The notes under the pieces: model-generated | The model's database searches: none | Told to the model about the DNA's origin: nothing | The model's input: only the letters and a program-made list of their open reading frames with translations | Made by a program: the position numbers and the translations under genes | Shown: piece by piece, positions 15,612-23,637 of the stretch | Layout of the letters: each line of letters starts with the position of its first letter | How positions within the stretch are numbered: position 1 is the first letter of the stretch | Assembly (NCBI GenBank): GCA_002494165.1 | Contig: DLBH01000039.1 | Coordinates: forward strand, 29,529 to 93,528 | DNA from: Lachnospiraceae bacterium UBA7026 | Lineage (GTDB): Bacteria; Bacillota; Clostridia; Lachnospirales; Lachnospiraceae | Direction: 5' to 3' | Length of the DNA stretch: 64,000 nucleotides

Positions 15612-17150
15612 CTATTCTGAATCCGTATCAAAGCTGAAGAAGCCTTCTTCCGAATCATCAGACTGGTCTGAGTAGGAGGATTCATCGTCACCGGACCCAT
15701 CGCTGTTCCCACTGTCTGATGAATCACTGCTCTCACTGTCTGACGAATCACTGCTGTCCCGGTATTCTTCCTGGGGGATCAACTCATCCATCTCCTCATA
15801 CTCATCCTCATCCACATCATAATCTGTGTTGGTGATTTCCGGGACGTCCACACTGTCCGTACCGATCCGGATCTGGATATCAGCCGATGTGGCAAAGCTG
15901 TCCACAGTCTCTATCTCTGCGTTGGGGAAATATTCAAGCAGGTCCTCCCCGATGCCATCTTCTGTCACCCGGATGACTGTTGTGGAGATGGGACCCTCTT
16001 CCTGGTAATTATCAACCAGGGTGATGGTGTAGCCTTCCGACTCAAGATAGTCACGCCACTCTCCGGCCAGACCACTGACATAGGCGGCGTTATAAAGTTC
16101 GATGGAGAGCTTCCTGGAATCATCTTCCTCATCTGTCTCATCACCGTCGGTCTGGGAGGACGCACTGGCTGATGAGGATGATCCGAACTCCTGGGACTTC
16201 TTCATCAGAGCCGCGATCTGAAGCTGAATCTTCTGGGAGTCAAGGGTGAATACGCCGTCACTCTCTCCGCCCTGCATGATCCTTACCGTGACCGCATCGG
16301 CAGTCAGACTTCCAATCTTGTCTGCCTTGGATGTTATCTTCTCCTGGCCTGTGCTGACACAGAGCCTGGTGTAAGCTTCGAGTACATTGCCCCGCTTCAT
16401 GCCAAGCGAAAGCTGGTTAAAGAATTCTTCAAAATAAGCGGCTGACGCCTCGAGGCGGTTGGATTCCTCCTGGGCCGTCCCGTCCAGATGGGTAATGAGG
16501 GCCACCGCTTCCCTGCCTGACAGATCATGATCTCCCTTATCGAGAAGCTGCAGCTGGCCTGCACTGTCCCTGTAGGACATGACCTCGGAAAGGTTGTACT
16601 TAACCGATTTTCCGGCATCGAGCACCTCGCTGAGCTTGTCCACACCAATTACGTCATATCCGGCGATCTCCAGGCCTGTCATCTCAGAAATAATTTCTGT
16701 GAGCAGGTCATAGCGGTCCTGGCCGAACATACGGCATATATCCAGAAAGTTCAGTGTTCCTTTGGCCTTAGGGTACTTATCCCTGATCTCCTTAAGGATG
16801 GATGTGCTGACGGAAACCTCGGCGTTAGATGGAATGAGAATCATATCCATGGCCTGTGTCTTCTTATTATACATATCGAGGGCGATATACTCCCTCATGT
16901 TATCCAGGCTGTCCACATAAACCAGGGTCGTCTCTATATCCGACACATCAACAGGTTCCTGCTCAGTCGTATCTTCTGCCTTGGACTGGGTGGTATCTGT
17001 CTCTTTGATCCCTTCTCTCAGATCATAGGTAGAGCCTGTAAGATAGTAGGTCACTCCCTCGAAGGAAACGAGGGCGATCACGGCCATCAGACCTGCAACA
17101 ACGATTAACTTTATCAGCAATGAGAAAAAACTTCCTATGGGATTTTTCAT
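15612..17150 (-). CDS. Membrane-anchored LytR_C-domain protein with acidic Ser/Asp tail
   Basis: Protein of 512 residues with one N-terminal membrane anchor (residues about 9-30), a long extracytoplasmic region weakly resembling LytR-CpsA-Psr proteins but without the usual catalytic Arg/Asp set that I can recognise, and a LytR_C-type domain (LSIELYNAAYVSGLAGEWRD, about residues 350-420) thought to bind cell wall polymers. A tail of some 60 residues is almost only Ser, Asp, Glu and Gly. AGGAGGCAGGC precedes the ATG. Probably cell envelope; exact function unknown. Confidence 0.7.
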   Translation of the reverse strand: MKNPIGSFFSLLIKLIVVAGLMAVIALVSFEGVTYYLTGSTYDLREGIKETDTTQSKAEDTTEQEPVDVSDIETTLVYVDSLDNMREYIALDMYNKKTQAMDMILIPSNAEVSVSTSILKEIRDKYPKAKGTLNFLDICRMFGQDRYDLLTEIISEMTGLEIAGYDVIGVDKLSEVLDAGKSVKYNLSEVMSYRDSAGQLQLLDKGDHDLSGREAVALITHLDGTAQEESNRLEASAAYFEEFFNQLSLGMKRGNVLEAYTRLCVSTGQEKITSKADKIGSLTADAVTVRIMQGGESDGVFTLDSQKIQLQIAALMKKSQEFGSSSSASASSQTDGDETDEEDDSRKLSIELYNAAYVSGLAGEWRDYLESEGYTITLVDNYQEEGPISTTVIRVTEDGIGEDLLEYFPNAEIETVDSFATSADIQIRIGTDSVDVPEITNTDYDVDEDEYEEMDELIPQEEYRDSSDSSDSESSDSSDSGNSDGSGDDESSYSDQSDDSEEGFFSFDTDSE

Positions 17151-17222
17151 GCCTGCCTCCTCTATTCACATAAACTATTATCCTGGCTGACAAAATCTCC
17201 AGTATAAAACACTCATCTAATG

Positions 17223-17251
17223 AGTATAGCAAAGTTCCTTTTTTCATTCAA
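17223..17251 (-). promoter_or_regulatory. SigA-type promoter of the LytR_C gene
   Basis: TTGAAT (17246-17251), 17 bases, TATACT (17223-17228) on the minus strand, about 70 bases before the ATG at 17150. Confidence 0.75.
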
Positions 17252-17326
17252 GATAAAAAATCTTTTCTTTCTATGCCATACAGACCTTATTATTCCACCA
17301 TGCCGGCTCAAAACGGCTGTATCCTC

Positions 17327-19111
17327 CTATATTTCCCTTGTCTCCTGTCTCAGCCAGTCCGCCTCCTGGTCAGTGAGATAAGGCAGCAAAGCCTCCCGCA
17401 CCCGGCGGTGATAGTCATTGAGCCACTGCCGCTCTCTGGCAGACAGGCGGTCAGAAAGGATAGCCTCCCGGTCAAAGGGAACCAGGGTGAGGGGCTCGAA
17501 GCAGAGGAACTGTCCATAGCCTCCCAGAATATCCTTCCTGCAGACAATCAGGTTCTCAAGCCGGATGCCAAACTTTCCTTCCAGATAGATTCCCGGTTCA
17601 TCGGAGGTGATCATACCCTCCTCGAAAACGCATTCATCCCCGGCCGCGGCGGTTTTCTGATAGCGGAAGGCATTGGGGCCCTCATGAACACTGAGCAGAT
17701 AGCCTACACCGTGACCGGTCCCGTGATTGTAATCCAGGCCCTGCTCCCAAAAAGGTGCCCTGGCTAGGCCGTCCAGGCTCCTGCCGCTACAGCCATGAAG
17801 GAAGCGGGCCGAAGCCAGGTCCACGTGAGCCCGCAGAACCAGAGTATACATCTCTTTCTCCTCTTCCGTGAGGGTCCCCAGAGCAATGGTCCTGGTAATA
17901 TCCGTGGTCCCCTGCAGATAATGGCCGCCGGTATCCGCCAGGACAAAACTCTCCGGTCCCAGAGGACGGTCGGAGTCGGCGGTGGCAGAATAATGGACGA
18001 TGGCCCCGTGGTCCTTGTAGGCCATAATGGGGTCAAAACTGGGCTCAAGATAGTCCGGGTCCCTTCTGCGAAGGTCTTCCAGATAAGCGGCGGCACTGAC
18101 CTCTGTAGATCTCTCCCCTGCCTCCATCTGCTTCTTAAGCCAATAGATAAATCTAGTGACTGCCAGCCCATCCTTCAGGTGGGCTGTGCGCATATTCTCC
18201 ACTTCTACCGGATTCTTAACGGCCTTCATCAGGCTGGTCGGGTCCGGGGCGGTCACAATCTTAACTCCTTCCCCCGGCCGGGAGGCCAGGGCCGCGTTGA
18301 CCATGGCTTCATTGTACTGGAGGCTGGTCCCGGCGGCAAAGCCGGCCAGGTCATCATAGATAGCCTCATAGCCACGGATCCGGATTCCCTCTTTCTCCAT
18401 CTTTTCCTTCAGGTCAGAGGGCAGGCAGTCCTGGACATACCAGAAGGCCTCGGTCTGGCTGAGAAGAAAATAACCCAGGACCACCGGAGTGGACTTCACA
18501 TCATTTCCCCTTACATTAAGAAGCCAGCAGATATCCGTAAGGGAGGCCAGAAGCAGGTAGTCTGCCTTGCCCTTTATGGCTTCTCTTACCCGGGCCAGCT
18601 TGTCAGTCCGGCTCTCCCCTGCATACTCCAGGGCAAGCTCCCAGACCGGCTGGCAGCTTAAGGCCGGTCTGCCGGTCCATATCTGCCCGGCCAGGTCAAG
18701 ATCCATGCGGACTGTCACACCCTGCTCTTCCAAAAGTTCCCGCAGCTTCCTGGCCCGGCTCTCCATGAGGCAGCGGCCATCGAAGGCCAGAACCTGTCCC
18801 TCTTTCATATGATCCTTCAGATACTCCTCTATGGTCGGCACCTGGGGCTGTTTTTCCTTCATCAAACCAATTCCGGTTCCGGCAAGCTGGTCCCTGGCCT
18901 GGAGAAAATAGCGGCCGTCGGTCCACAGCCAGGCCTCGCCGGCAGTCACCAGCAGAGTCCCGGCAGAACCCGTAAATCCGGATATATATTCTCTGGTCTT
19001 AAAATAGTCTCCTACATATTCTGACCCGTGGAAGTCCCCTGTTGGAATCAGGCAGGCATCCACCTGCTTTTCTTTCATGCAGGCCCTAAGCCTGACAAGC
19101 TCTTCTCTCAT
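17327..19111 (-). CDS. Aminopeptidase P family (M24, Xaa-Pro aminopeptidase)
   Basis: Metallopeptidase that removes N-terminal residues preceding proline. It has the three-domain layout of large aminopeptidase P: two creatinase N-like domains (LRACMKEKQVDACLIPT; WLLNVRGNDV) and the catalytic domain with VHYSATADS, LADTGGHYLQGTTDITRT (Asp ligands), NHGTGHGVGYLLSVHEGP (His ligand) and the Glu ligands in TSDEPGIYLEGKFGIRLEN. The ATG at 19111 with AGGTGG is chosen; the extension to 19228 has no homologous look. About 594 residues, normal for this subclass. Confidence 0.93.
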   Translation of the reverse strand: MREELVRLRACMKEKQVDACLIPTGDFHGSEYVGDYFKTREYISGFTGSAGTLLVTAGEAWLWTDGRYFLQARDQLAGTGIGLMKEKQPQVPTIEEYLKDHMKEGQVLAFDGRCLMESRARKLRELLEEQGVTVRMDLDLAGQIWTGRPALSCQPVWELALEYAGESRTDKLARVREAIKGKADYLLLASLTDICWLLNVRGNDVKSTPVVLGYFLLSQTEAFWYVQDCLPSDLKEKMEKEGIRIRGYEAIYDDLAGFAAGTSLQYNEAMVNAALASRPGEGVKIVTAPDPTSLMKAVKNPVEVENMRTAHLKDGLAVTRFIYWLKKQMEAGERSTEVSAAAYLEDLRRRDPDYLEPSFDPIMAYKDHGAIVHYSATADSDRPLGPESFVLADTGGHYLQGTTDITRTIALGTLTEEEKEMYTLVLRAHVDLASARFLHGCSGRSLDGLARAPFWEQGLDYNHGTGHGVGYLLSVHEGPNAFRYQKTAAAGDECVFEEGMITSDEPGIYLEGKFGIRLENLIVCRKDILGGYGQFLCFEPLTLVPFDREAILSDRLSARERQWLNDYHRRVREALLPYLTDQEADWLRQETREI

Positions 19112-19258
19112 TTTCACACCACCTAAATCAATATTTTTCCCTTTAAGCAGCAAGCCGCGGAACCTGTCACAAGGTCTTCCCCGCATGTAAGCCGGGTCAT
19201 ACCGGCGGTCCTGCTGTTTCTTTCCCAACTGATATTACAAATAAAGTGTACCACAAAT

Positions 19259-19292
19259 CCCCCCGTTAGTCATAAAAAATACTGACGGGGGG
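19259..19292 (-). terminator. Hairpin between the P-type ATPase and M24 genes
   Basis: CCCCCCGT and ACGGGGGG form a strong stem 35 bases after the ATPase stop, but the T-run is poor (ATTTGTGG). The loop and right arm could also carry a promoter for the downstream gene (ATGACT, 17 bases, TACACT), so hairpin and promoter may overlap. Confidence 0.5.
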
Positions 19293-19326
19293 ATCATATA
19301 CAAAAACACTCTATGACATGAAAAGA

Positions 19327-21414
19327 CTACAGGATGTCTTCCATACTTTTTATACCGATGGCTATGGTGGACAAGTTGTGGAGCAGAGCCGACCTGGTAG
19401 GAGCCATAATGCCCAGCACACCCAGCAGGATGAGACTTGAATTAATTCCGACAATGATCCGGTAGTTTTTCTGGATCCTGCGGATCAGACCGTCGCTAAT
19501 CTGCTTCAGGGTGACAATCTCAAAAAGGCTTTCTGCCCCGATGGTAATATCAGCCACCTCCCTGGCCAGTTCGGCCCCGTCTCCGATGGCAATACCCACA
19601 TCCGCCGCCGACAAGGCCGGCGAGTCATTGATACCGTCCCCGACCATCATCACCTTGCGGCCCTTTTCTCTCTCAGTCTGGACAAAGGAAGCCTTATCCT
19701 CCGGCAATACTTCCGCATAAAATTCATCGACACCCACCTTGCCTGCAATGGCTGCCGCGGTCCGGAGGCTGTCTCCGGTCATCATGACGATCTTGGACAG
19801 ACCGCAATCCCTCAACTGGCCGACAGCTTCCCGGGCCTCCTGGCGGATGGGATCTTCAATGCAGATTACTGCTGCCAGCTTACCCTCTATGGCCAGGTAA
19901 AGATGGGAATACTCTTCCGGCAGGTTCTTAAAAAGCTCCTCTTTTCCTTCAGGAATCTGACATGCCTCATCCTCAAAAACAAAATGGTAGCTGCCGATCA
20001 CCGCCCGTTTGTCTCCGATGGTGGTGGCGATGCCATGGGCTACAATATACTCGACCTTAGAGTGCATCTCATCGTGGTTCAGACCTTTTTCCTCCGCCGC
20101 ATCCACCACGGCTTTGGCGATGGAATGGGGAAAATGCTCTTCCAGACAGGCAGAGATCCTCAGAAGTTCATCCTCCTCTTCCCCGTTGAAGGAGAAGACC
20201 CTGGCCACCCTGGGCCGGGCCTTAGTCAGGGTCCCTGTCTTATCAAAGACTATGGTATCCGCCTCGGCTACCGCTTCTAAGAACTTGCCACCTTTGACTG
20301 TAATCCGGTGCTGGCCGGCCTCCCGGATGGCCGAGAGGACAGAGATCGGCATAGCCAGCTTTAGGGCACAGGAGAAATCTACCATGAGGACCGACAGGGT
20401 CCTGGTCGTATCCCGGGTCAGCAGATAGGTCAGACCAGTTCCCGCAAAGGTGTAGGGCACCAGCCTGTCTGCCAGATGTTCCGCCTTACTCTCCAGATTG
20501 GATTTCAGTTTTTCTGAGTCCTCAATCATTGTGACTATCTTTTCATAGCGGCTGTCACCGCTGCTTTTCACTTCTATGAGCAGCTCTCCCTCTTCCACTA
20601 CCGTTCCGGCGTAAACCGTCAGTCCCTGGCACTTGCGGACCGGCAGGGATTCCCCGGTAAGAGAGGCCTGGTTGACCATGGCCTCCCCGGCCAGGACAGT
20701 ACCGTCAAAGGCAATGACATTACCCATGTGGATCAATACCTGGTCCCCGGTTTTAATCTGAGTGTAGGGCACAAGGACATCCTGACCATCCTGCCTCCTC
20801 CAGACCTTATCCACATTGAGGGACATGATCCGGGCCAGGTCACCCACTGATTTCTTATGTGTCCACTCCTCCAGCAGCTCTCCGACCTCCAGGAGAAACA
20901 TGACCGAGGAAGCGGTCCTGATATCTCCCCGGGCCATGGATACTCCTATGGCCGTGGCATCAAGGACCGGTACCTCCAGCTTTCTTCTCATCAGAAGGCC
21001 TAAGCCCTCCCGGTAAAACTTCATGGATCTGAACATGCAGCGGGTCATCCGCAAGGGTCTGGGAAGGAAAAGTCTGTTGCCGTAATGAAAAAGGGTCTTC
21101 AGGACGATTTTTTCCTTGTAACTTCTTCCCATCTCCCGGCCGGAATTCTCCGCCAGGTCCTCCGGCATATCCACCCGGTCAAACTGAAAATGCTGCAATC
21201 CCTTTATGATTCCTTCCCTTATAGTCTTGCCTGCCGCCGGGTCATAATTGATGATTACATTGCAGGTTCTCTCTGAAACCTTGACCCTGATCACACCCTC
21301 CAGTTGTTCTGTATAATACTGCAACAGGTCCGCCTGCCGGCAGGTCATAGAGCCCGGCAGGTCCATGTGGATCCTCATCCTGGCCGCCGTCTCGTGTAAG
21401 ATAATAAATTTCAA
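19327..21414 (-). CDS. P1B-type heavy-metal translocating ATPase
   Basis: Metal-exporting P-type ATPase of 695 residues. An N-terminal HMA-like region (residues 1-75) lacks the usual CXXC metal site. The actuator motif LTGESLPV, phosphorylation motif DKTGTLTK (about residue 391) and hinge GDGINDSPAL are intact. The transmembrane metal motif is SCALK (about residues 347-351) instead of CPC, and the last helix has HNLSTIAI, a pattern I associate with the CtpC-like subgroup linked to Mn or Zn. A PacL-like gene and a repeat array lie directly upstream. The transported metal is uncertain. Confidence 0.88.
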   Translation of the reverse strand: MKFIILHETAARMRIHMDLPGSMTCRQADLLQYYTEQLEGVIRVKVSERTCNVIINYDPAAGKTIREGIIKGLQHFQFDRVDMPEDLAENSGREMGRSYKEKIVLKTLFHYGNRLFLPRPLRMTRCMFRSMKFYREGLGLLMRRKLEVPVLDATAIGVSMARGDIRTASSVMFLLEVGELLEEWTHKKSVGDLARIMSLNVDKVWRRQDGQDVLVPYTQIKTGDQVLIHMGNVIAFDGTVLAGEAMVNQASLTGESLPVRKCQGLTVYAGTVVEEGELLIEVKSSGDSRYEKIVTMIEDSEKLKSNLESKAEHLADRLVPYTFAGTGLTYLLTRDTTRTLSVLMVDFSCALKLAMPISVLSAIREAGQHRITVKGGKFLEAVAEADTIVFDKTGTLTKARPRVARVFSFNGEEEDELLRISACLEEHFPHSIAKAVVDAAEEKGLNHDEMHSKVEYIVAHGIATTIGDKRAVIGSYHFVFEDEACQIPEGKEELFKNLPEEYSHLYLAIEGKLAAVICIEDPIRQEAREAVGQLRDCGLSKIVMMTGDSLRTAAAIAGKVGVDEFYAEVLPEDKASFVQTEREKGRKVMMVGDGINDSPALSAADVGIAIGDGAELAREVADITIGAESLFEIVTLKQISDGLIRRIQKNYRIIVGINSSLILLGVLGIMAPTRSALLHNLSTIAIGIKSMEDIL

Positions 21415-21465
21415 ATCCGGTCACCTCTCATTTATGTCCATATTCCATCATCCTGATCTGCTTTT

Positions 21466-21495
21466 ATTATATGGGCCGCTCTTATAAAATGTCTT
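21466..21495 (-). promoter_or_regulatory. Promoter of the P-type ATPase gene, embedded in repeats
   Basis: TATAAT (21466-21471) with AAGACA (21490-21495) 18 bases upstream on the minus strand. The -35 element lies inside the first 19-bp repeat unit, so the repeat array abuts the promoter from upstream. Confidence 0.55.
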
Positions 21496-21632
21496 GCCTC
21501 TTATAATTAGAACCTGCACTTATATTATTGCTTGCCACTTATAATTTGGGCTCCCACTCATAATATGGCTTGCCACTTATAATTTGAGCTCCCACTTATA
21601 ATATGGCTTGCCACATATAATAAGGGCTGCCA
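21481..21632. repeat. Array of eight 19-bp direct repeats
   Basis: Eight consecutive degenerate 19-bp units with plus-strand consensus near CTTATAATATGGCTTGCCA, starting at 21481, 21500, 21519, 21538, 21557, 21576, 21595 and 21614. The central units alternate (GCTTGCCA versus GCTCCCA endings), giving a 38-bp higher-order period. The array fills the gap between the DUF6110-like gene and the ATPase promoter. Confidence 0.95.
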
Positions 21633-21674
21633 ATAAGTGACAGCCCGTCTCAAGCTTTTTATGACAGAATTATC

Positions 21675-22001
21675 CTATACTTCCGGCTGGCCGGTCTCTG
21701 CCTCTTCGAGGTCCATGACCACTTCATCCGCCTCGTCCTCATATACTTCCTGCTCTTGGCAGCGGGCCCGTTCCTGGTTAAGTTCCAGGGCCTGGGCATA
21801 AATGTCTTCCGCATTCTCCTGGACCAGGTCAACGGTCTCCATCACCGAGTCCTTGGCTCTCAGGGCTGCCGCCGTTGCCTTGACATAGGTCTTTTTTGCA
21901 TCCTTGGTGGACAAGGCCTTGATTCCGGCAGTTCCGAAAAGAACACCGCCAAGAAAGAATCCAAAGTTTTTCCAGTTAAGTTCTGATAACCATTCTATCA
22001 T
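21675..22001 (-). CDS. Small PacL/DUF6110-like membrane protein
   Basis: Protein of 108 residues with a Gly-rich membrane-associated segment near the N-terminus (FGFFLGGVLFGTAGIKAL, residues 13-30), a helix of Ala/Lys residues (AKKTYVKATAAALRAKDSVM) and a very acidic tail that could bind metal. It resembles the DUF6110 family and, in layout, mycobacterial DUF1490/PacL1, partners of CtpC-type P-ATPases. It lies upstream of the ATPase gene in the same direction. Role inferred: scaffold or chaperone for that pump. AGGAGGCTTGGAAA precedes the ATG. Confidence 0.7.
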   Translation of the reverse strand: MIEWLSELNWKNFGFFLGGVLFGTAGIKALSTKDAKKTYVKATAAALRAKDSVMETVDLVQENAEDIYAQALELNQERARCQEQEVYEDEADEVVMDLEEAETGQPEV

Positions 22002-22059
22002 TTTCCAAGCCTCCTAATTTTTGTATCAGTTTGTTATCTTTACAGATATAATTACATAT

Positions 22060-22087
22060 ATTTTACAGGATGGTCCTGAGAAAACAA
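22060..22087 (-). promoter_or_regulatory. Possible promoter of the PacL-like gene
   Basis: TTGTTT (22082-22087), 16 bases, TAAAAT (22060-22065) on the minus strand, 59 bases before the ATG. Consensus match only. Confidence 0.4.
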
Positions 22088-22124
22088 ACCTTGGAAAATG
22101 ATAACATTTCTCAATTATAGCTAT

Positions 22125-23540
22125 TTACAGCAGGCGACTCCAAAAGTCTGACAACAGGTCCGGGATCTGCCGGCGGTATATTCGGCCCGAGTAGGCCTCA
22201 TGGGGCCAGGATATAAACTCTGCCCGTTCAGGACAAATCCTCCGGTATATGGGGTCTGCCACAATCCGATCTCCCTCCTTTAAGATCTCCATCAGGTCTG
22301 CCTCAGAAGAAATCTGCAGGCAGTCACAAGACTCCAGATCCCGGTCCAGCTCCAGGGGACAGATGACCTGCCAGTCCCTCCCCCCTGCCAGATCAGCAGC
22401 CCGGGCAAGGGACAGGGCCTCCACCGGCTCCCCGATGATAAACTTCCTCTCACTCCCTGAAACAGACCCATTTTCCTGGCCGGCAAAAAGACTTTTACCG
22501 GATGACCCAGTCATGCAGGCCTCTGTAAGAGCCCTCAGCAGTTCGGGGCCAAACTGGCCGCAGGGCAGGCCGGTCACATAAGGAATCCCGAATCTTTTTT
22601 CTAAAACCCTGGCCGCCGGAAGTCCCACTGAAGAGACCACCAGACTGGCATGGGCCAGACCGGCTGATCCTATCTGCCGGCGCAGGTCCCCGGCTTCCCC
22701 ATCACCCATGGCAAAAACACTCTGAACAATAAAGCCATGGTCTCTGAGCCAGGCCAGGAGAGAAGCCCGGCCGCTGCCCACGGAAAAATCCAGGGGGGTC
22801 AAACCCAGCAGGTTAACCCGAAAAGGCCCGGAAGCTGACAGAAACTGGCCCGGCTGTCTGCCACTTCCCCAAGCCTCATCGTCTTCTCTGCCAGCTCTGG
22901 AAGAATCTATTTCCTCTTTGCCAGCCCTGGAAGGATCTATTTCCTCTCTGCCAACCTTAGCAGGATCTATTTCCTCTTTGCCGGCCTTAGCCGGGCCGGC
23001 TGCTTTTTCCTCCACCAGGCAGGAGGCGACCTTTTCCAGAGCCGTACCTGCACCAATGATATAACTGTTCATGCCACTGGTAGGAAAATACCAGGTGGGG
23101 ATTCCCGTTTCCAGTTCCACAATCCGGGCTATGGCATCAAAGTCTGTCCCTGTCATCATGGGTATAGGGGTCCTGACCAGGGCAATGAAGGCCGGCTTCA
23201 GGTCCCTGGCAGCCCGCACGATATCATCGATCAGCTTGTCATCATTTCCCATGATGGCATCGATCTGGGACAGGCCGGAAATAAAGATCAGGCTGTCCTT
23301 GTCATACCATCTGGGTTCATCATGGGTATTATAGGTAGAATTGCAGCCGGAGGGGTCATGCATGACGACCATGCCGCCCAGTTCATAGAGGGCCGAGCAG
23401 ACCCCGGACACGTCAGATGTATAATTGGACAGGAAGGCATGGGCCTGCCTGCGGGCCTGGTCCGAAACCTCAAAGTCCGGGCCGGCTCCGGCCGGTCTGT
23501 CCTGTCCCATATTTTCTTTTTTATAAGTTTCATCTATCAT
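22125..23540 (-). CDS. NifK-like nitrogenase component 1 protein (K1)
   Basis: 471-residue protein of the nitrogenase component 1 family (NifD/K/E/N, BchB, CfbD relatives). The N-terminal half shows CSALYELGGMVVMHDPSGC (Cys48 and Cys66), HDEPRWYD and LSQIDAIMGNDDKLIDDI. The position of the third P-cluster Cys of NifK holds VRTPIPMMTGTD instead. Residues about 181-218 are a repetitive hydrophilic linker based on AGKEEIDPSR. The C-terminal half has GMGDGEAGDLRRQIG, shared with the fused protein's second half. Last gene of the hyp/nif-like run. Not a true nitrogenase; substrate unknown. Confidence 0.82.
   Translation of the reverse strand: MIDETYKKENMGQDRPAGAGPDFEVSDQARRQAHAFLSNYTSDVSGVCSALYELGGMVVMHDPSGCNSTYNTHDEPRWYDKDSLIFISGLSQIDAIMGNDDKLIDDIVRAARDLKPAFIALVRTPIPMMTGTDFDAIARIVELETGIPTWYFPTSGMNSYIIGAGTALEKVASCLVEEKAAGPAKAGKEEIDPAKVGREEIDPSRAGKEEIDSSRAGREDDEAWGSGRQPGQFLSASGPFRVNLLGLTPLDFSVGSGRASLLAWLRDHGFIVQSVFAMGDGEAGDLRRQIGSAGLAHASLVVSSVGLPAARVLEKRFGIPYVTGLPCGQFGPELLRALTEACMTGSSGKSLFAGQENGSVSGSERKFIIGEPVEALSLARAADLAGGRDWQVICPLELDRDLESCDCLQISSEADLMEILKEGDRIVADPIYRRICPERAEFISWPHEAYSGRIYRRQIPDLLSDFWSRLL
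22886..22998. repeat. In-frame tandem repeat, about 3.7 copies of 30 bp
   Basis: Units begin at 22886, 22916, 22946 and 22976 and share a plus-strand core GGATCTATTTCCTCT. They encode the AGKEEIDPSR-type linker of the NifK-like protein. Confidence 0.93.
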
Positions 23541-23637
23541 AGCAGCACCTCTGAAAATGACTGGTCTTAACCGGCAGATCTTGCTTTGCCCCTTCCTTTA
23601 TACGGCTGACATAGCAAAAGCCTGCCCTAAGGGCATC

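Noticed and set aside
21481-21632. CRISPR array
   Set aside because: The 19-bp units are contiguous without spacers and no cas genes are near.
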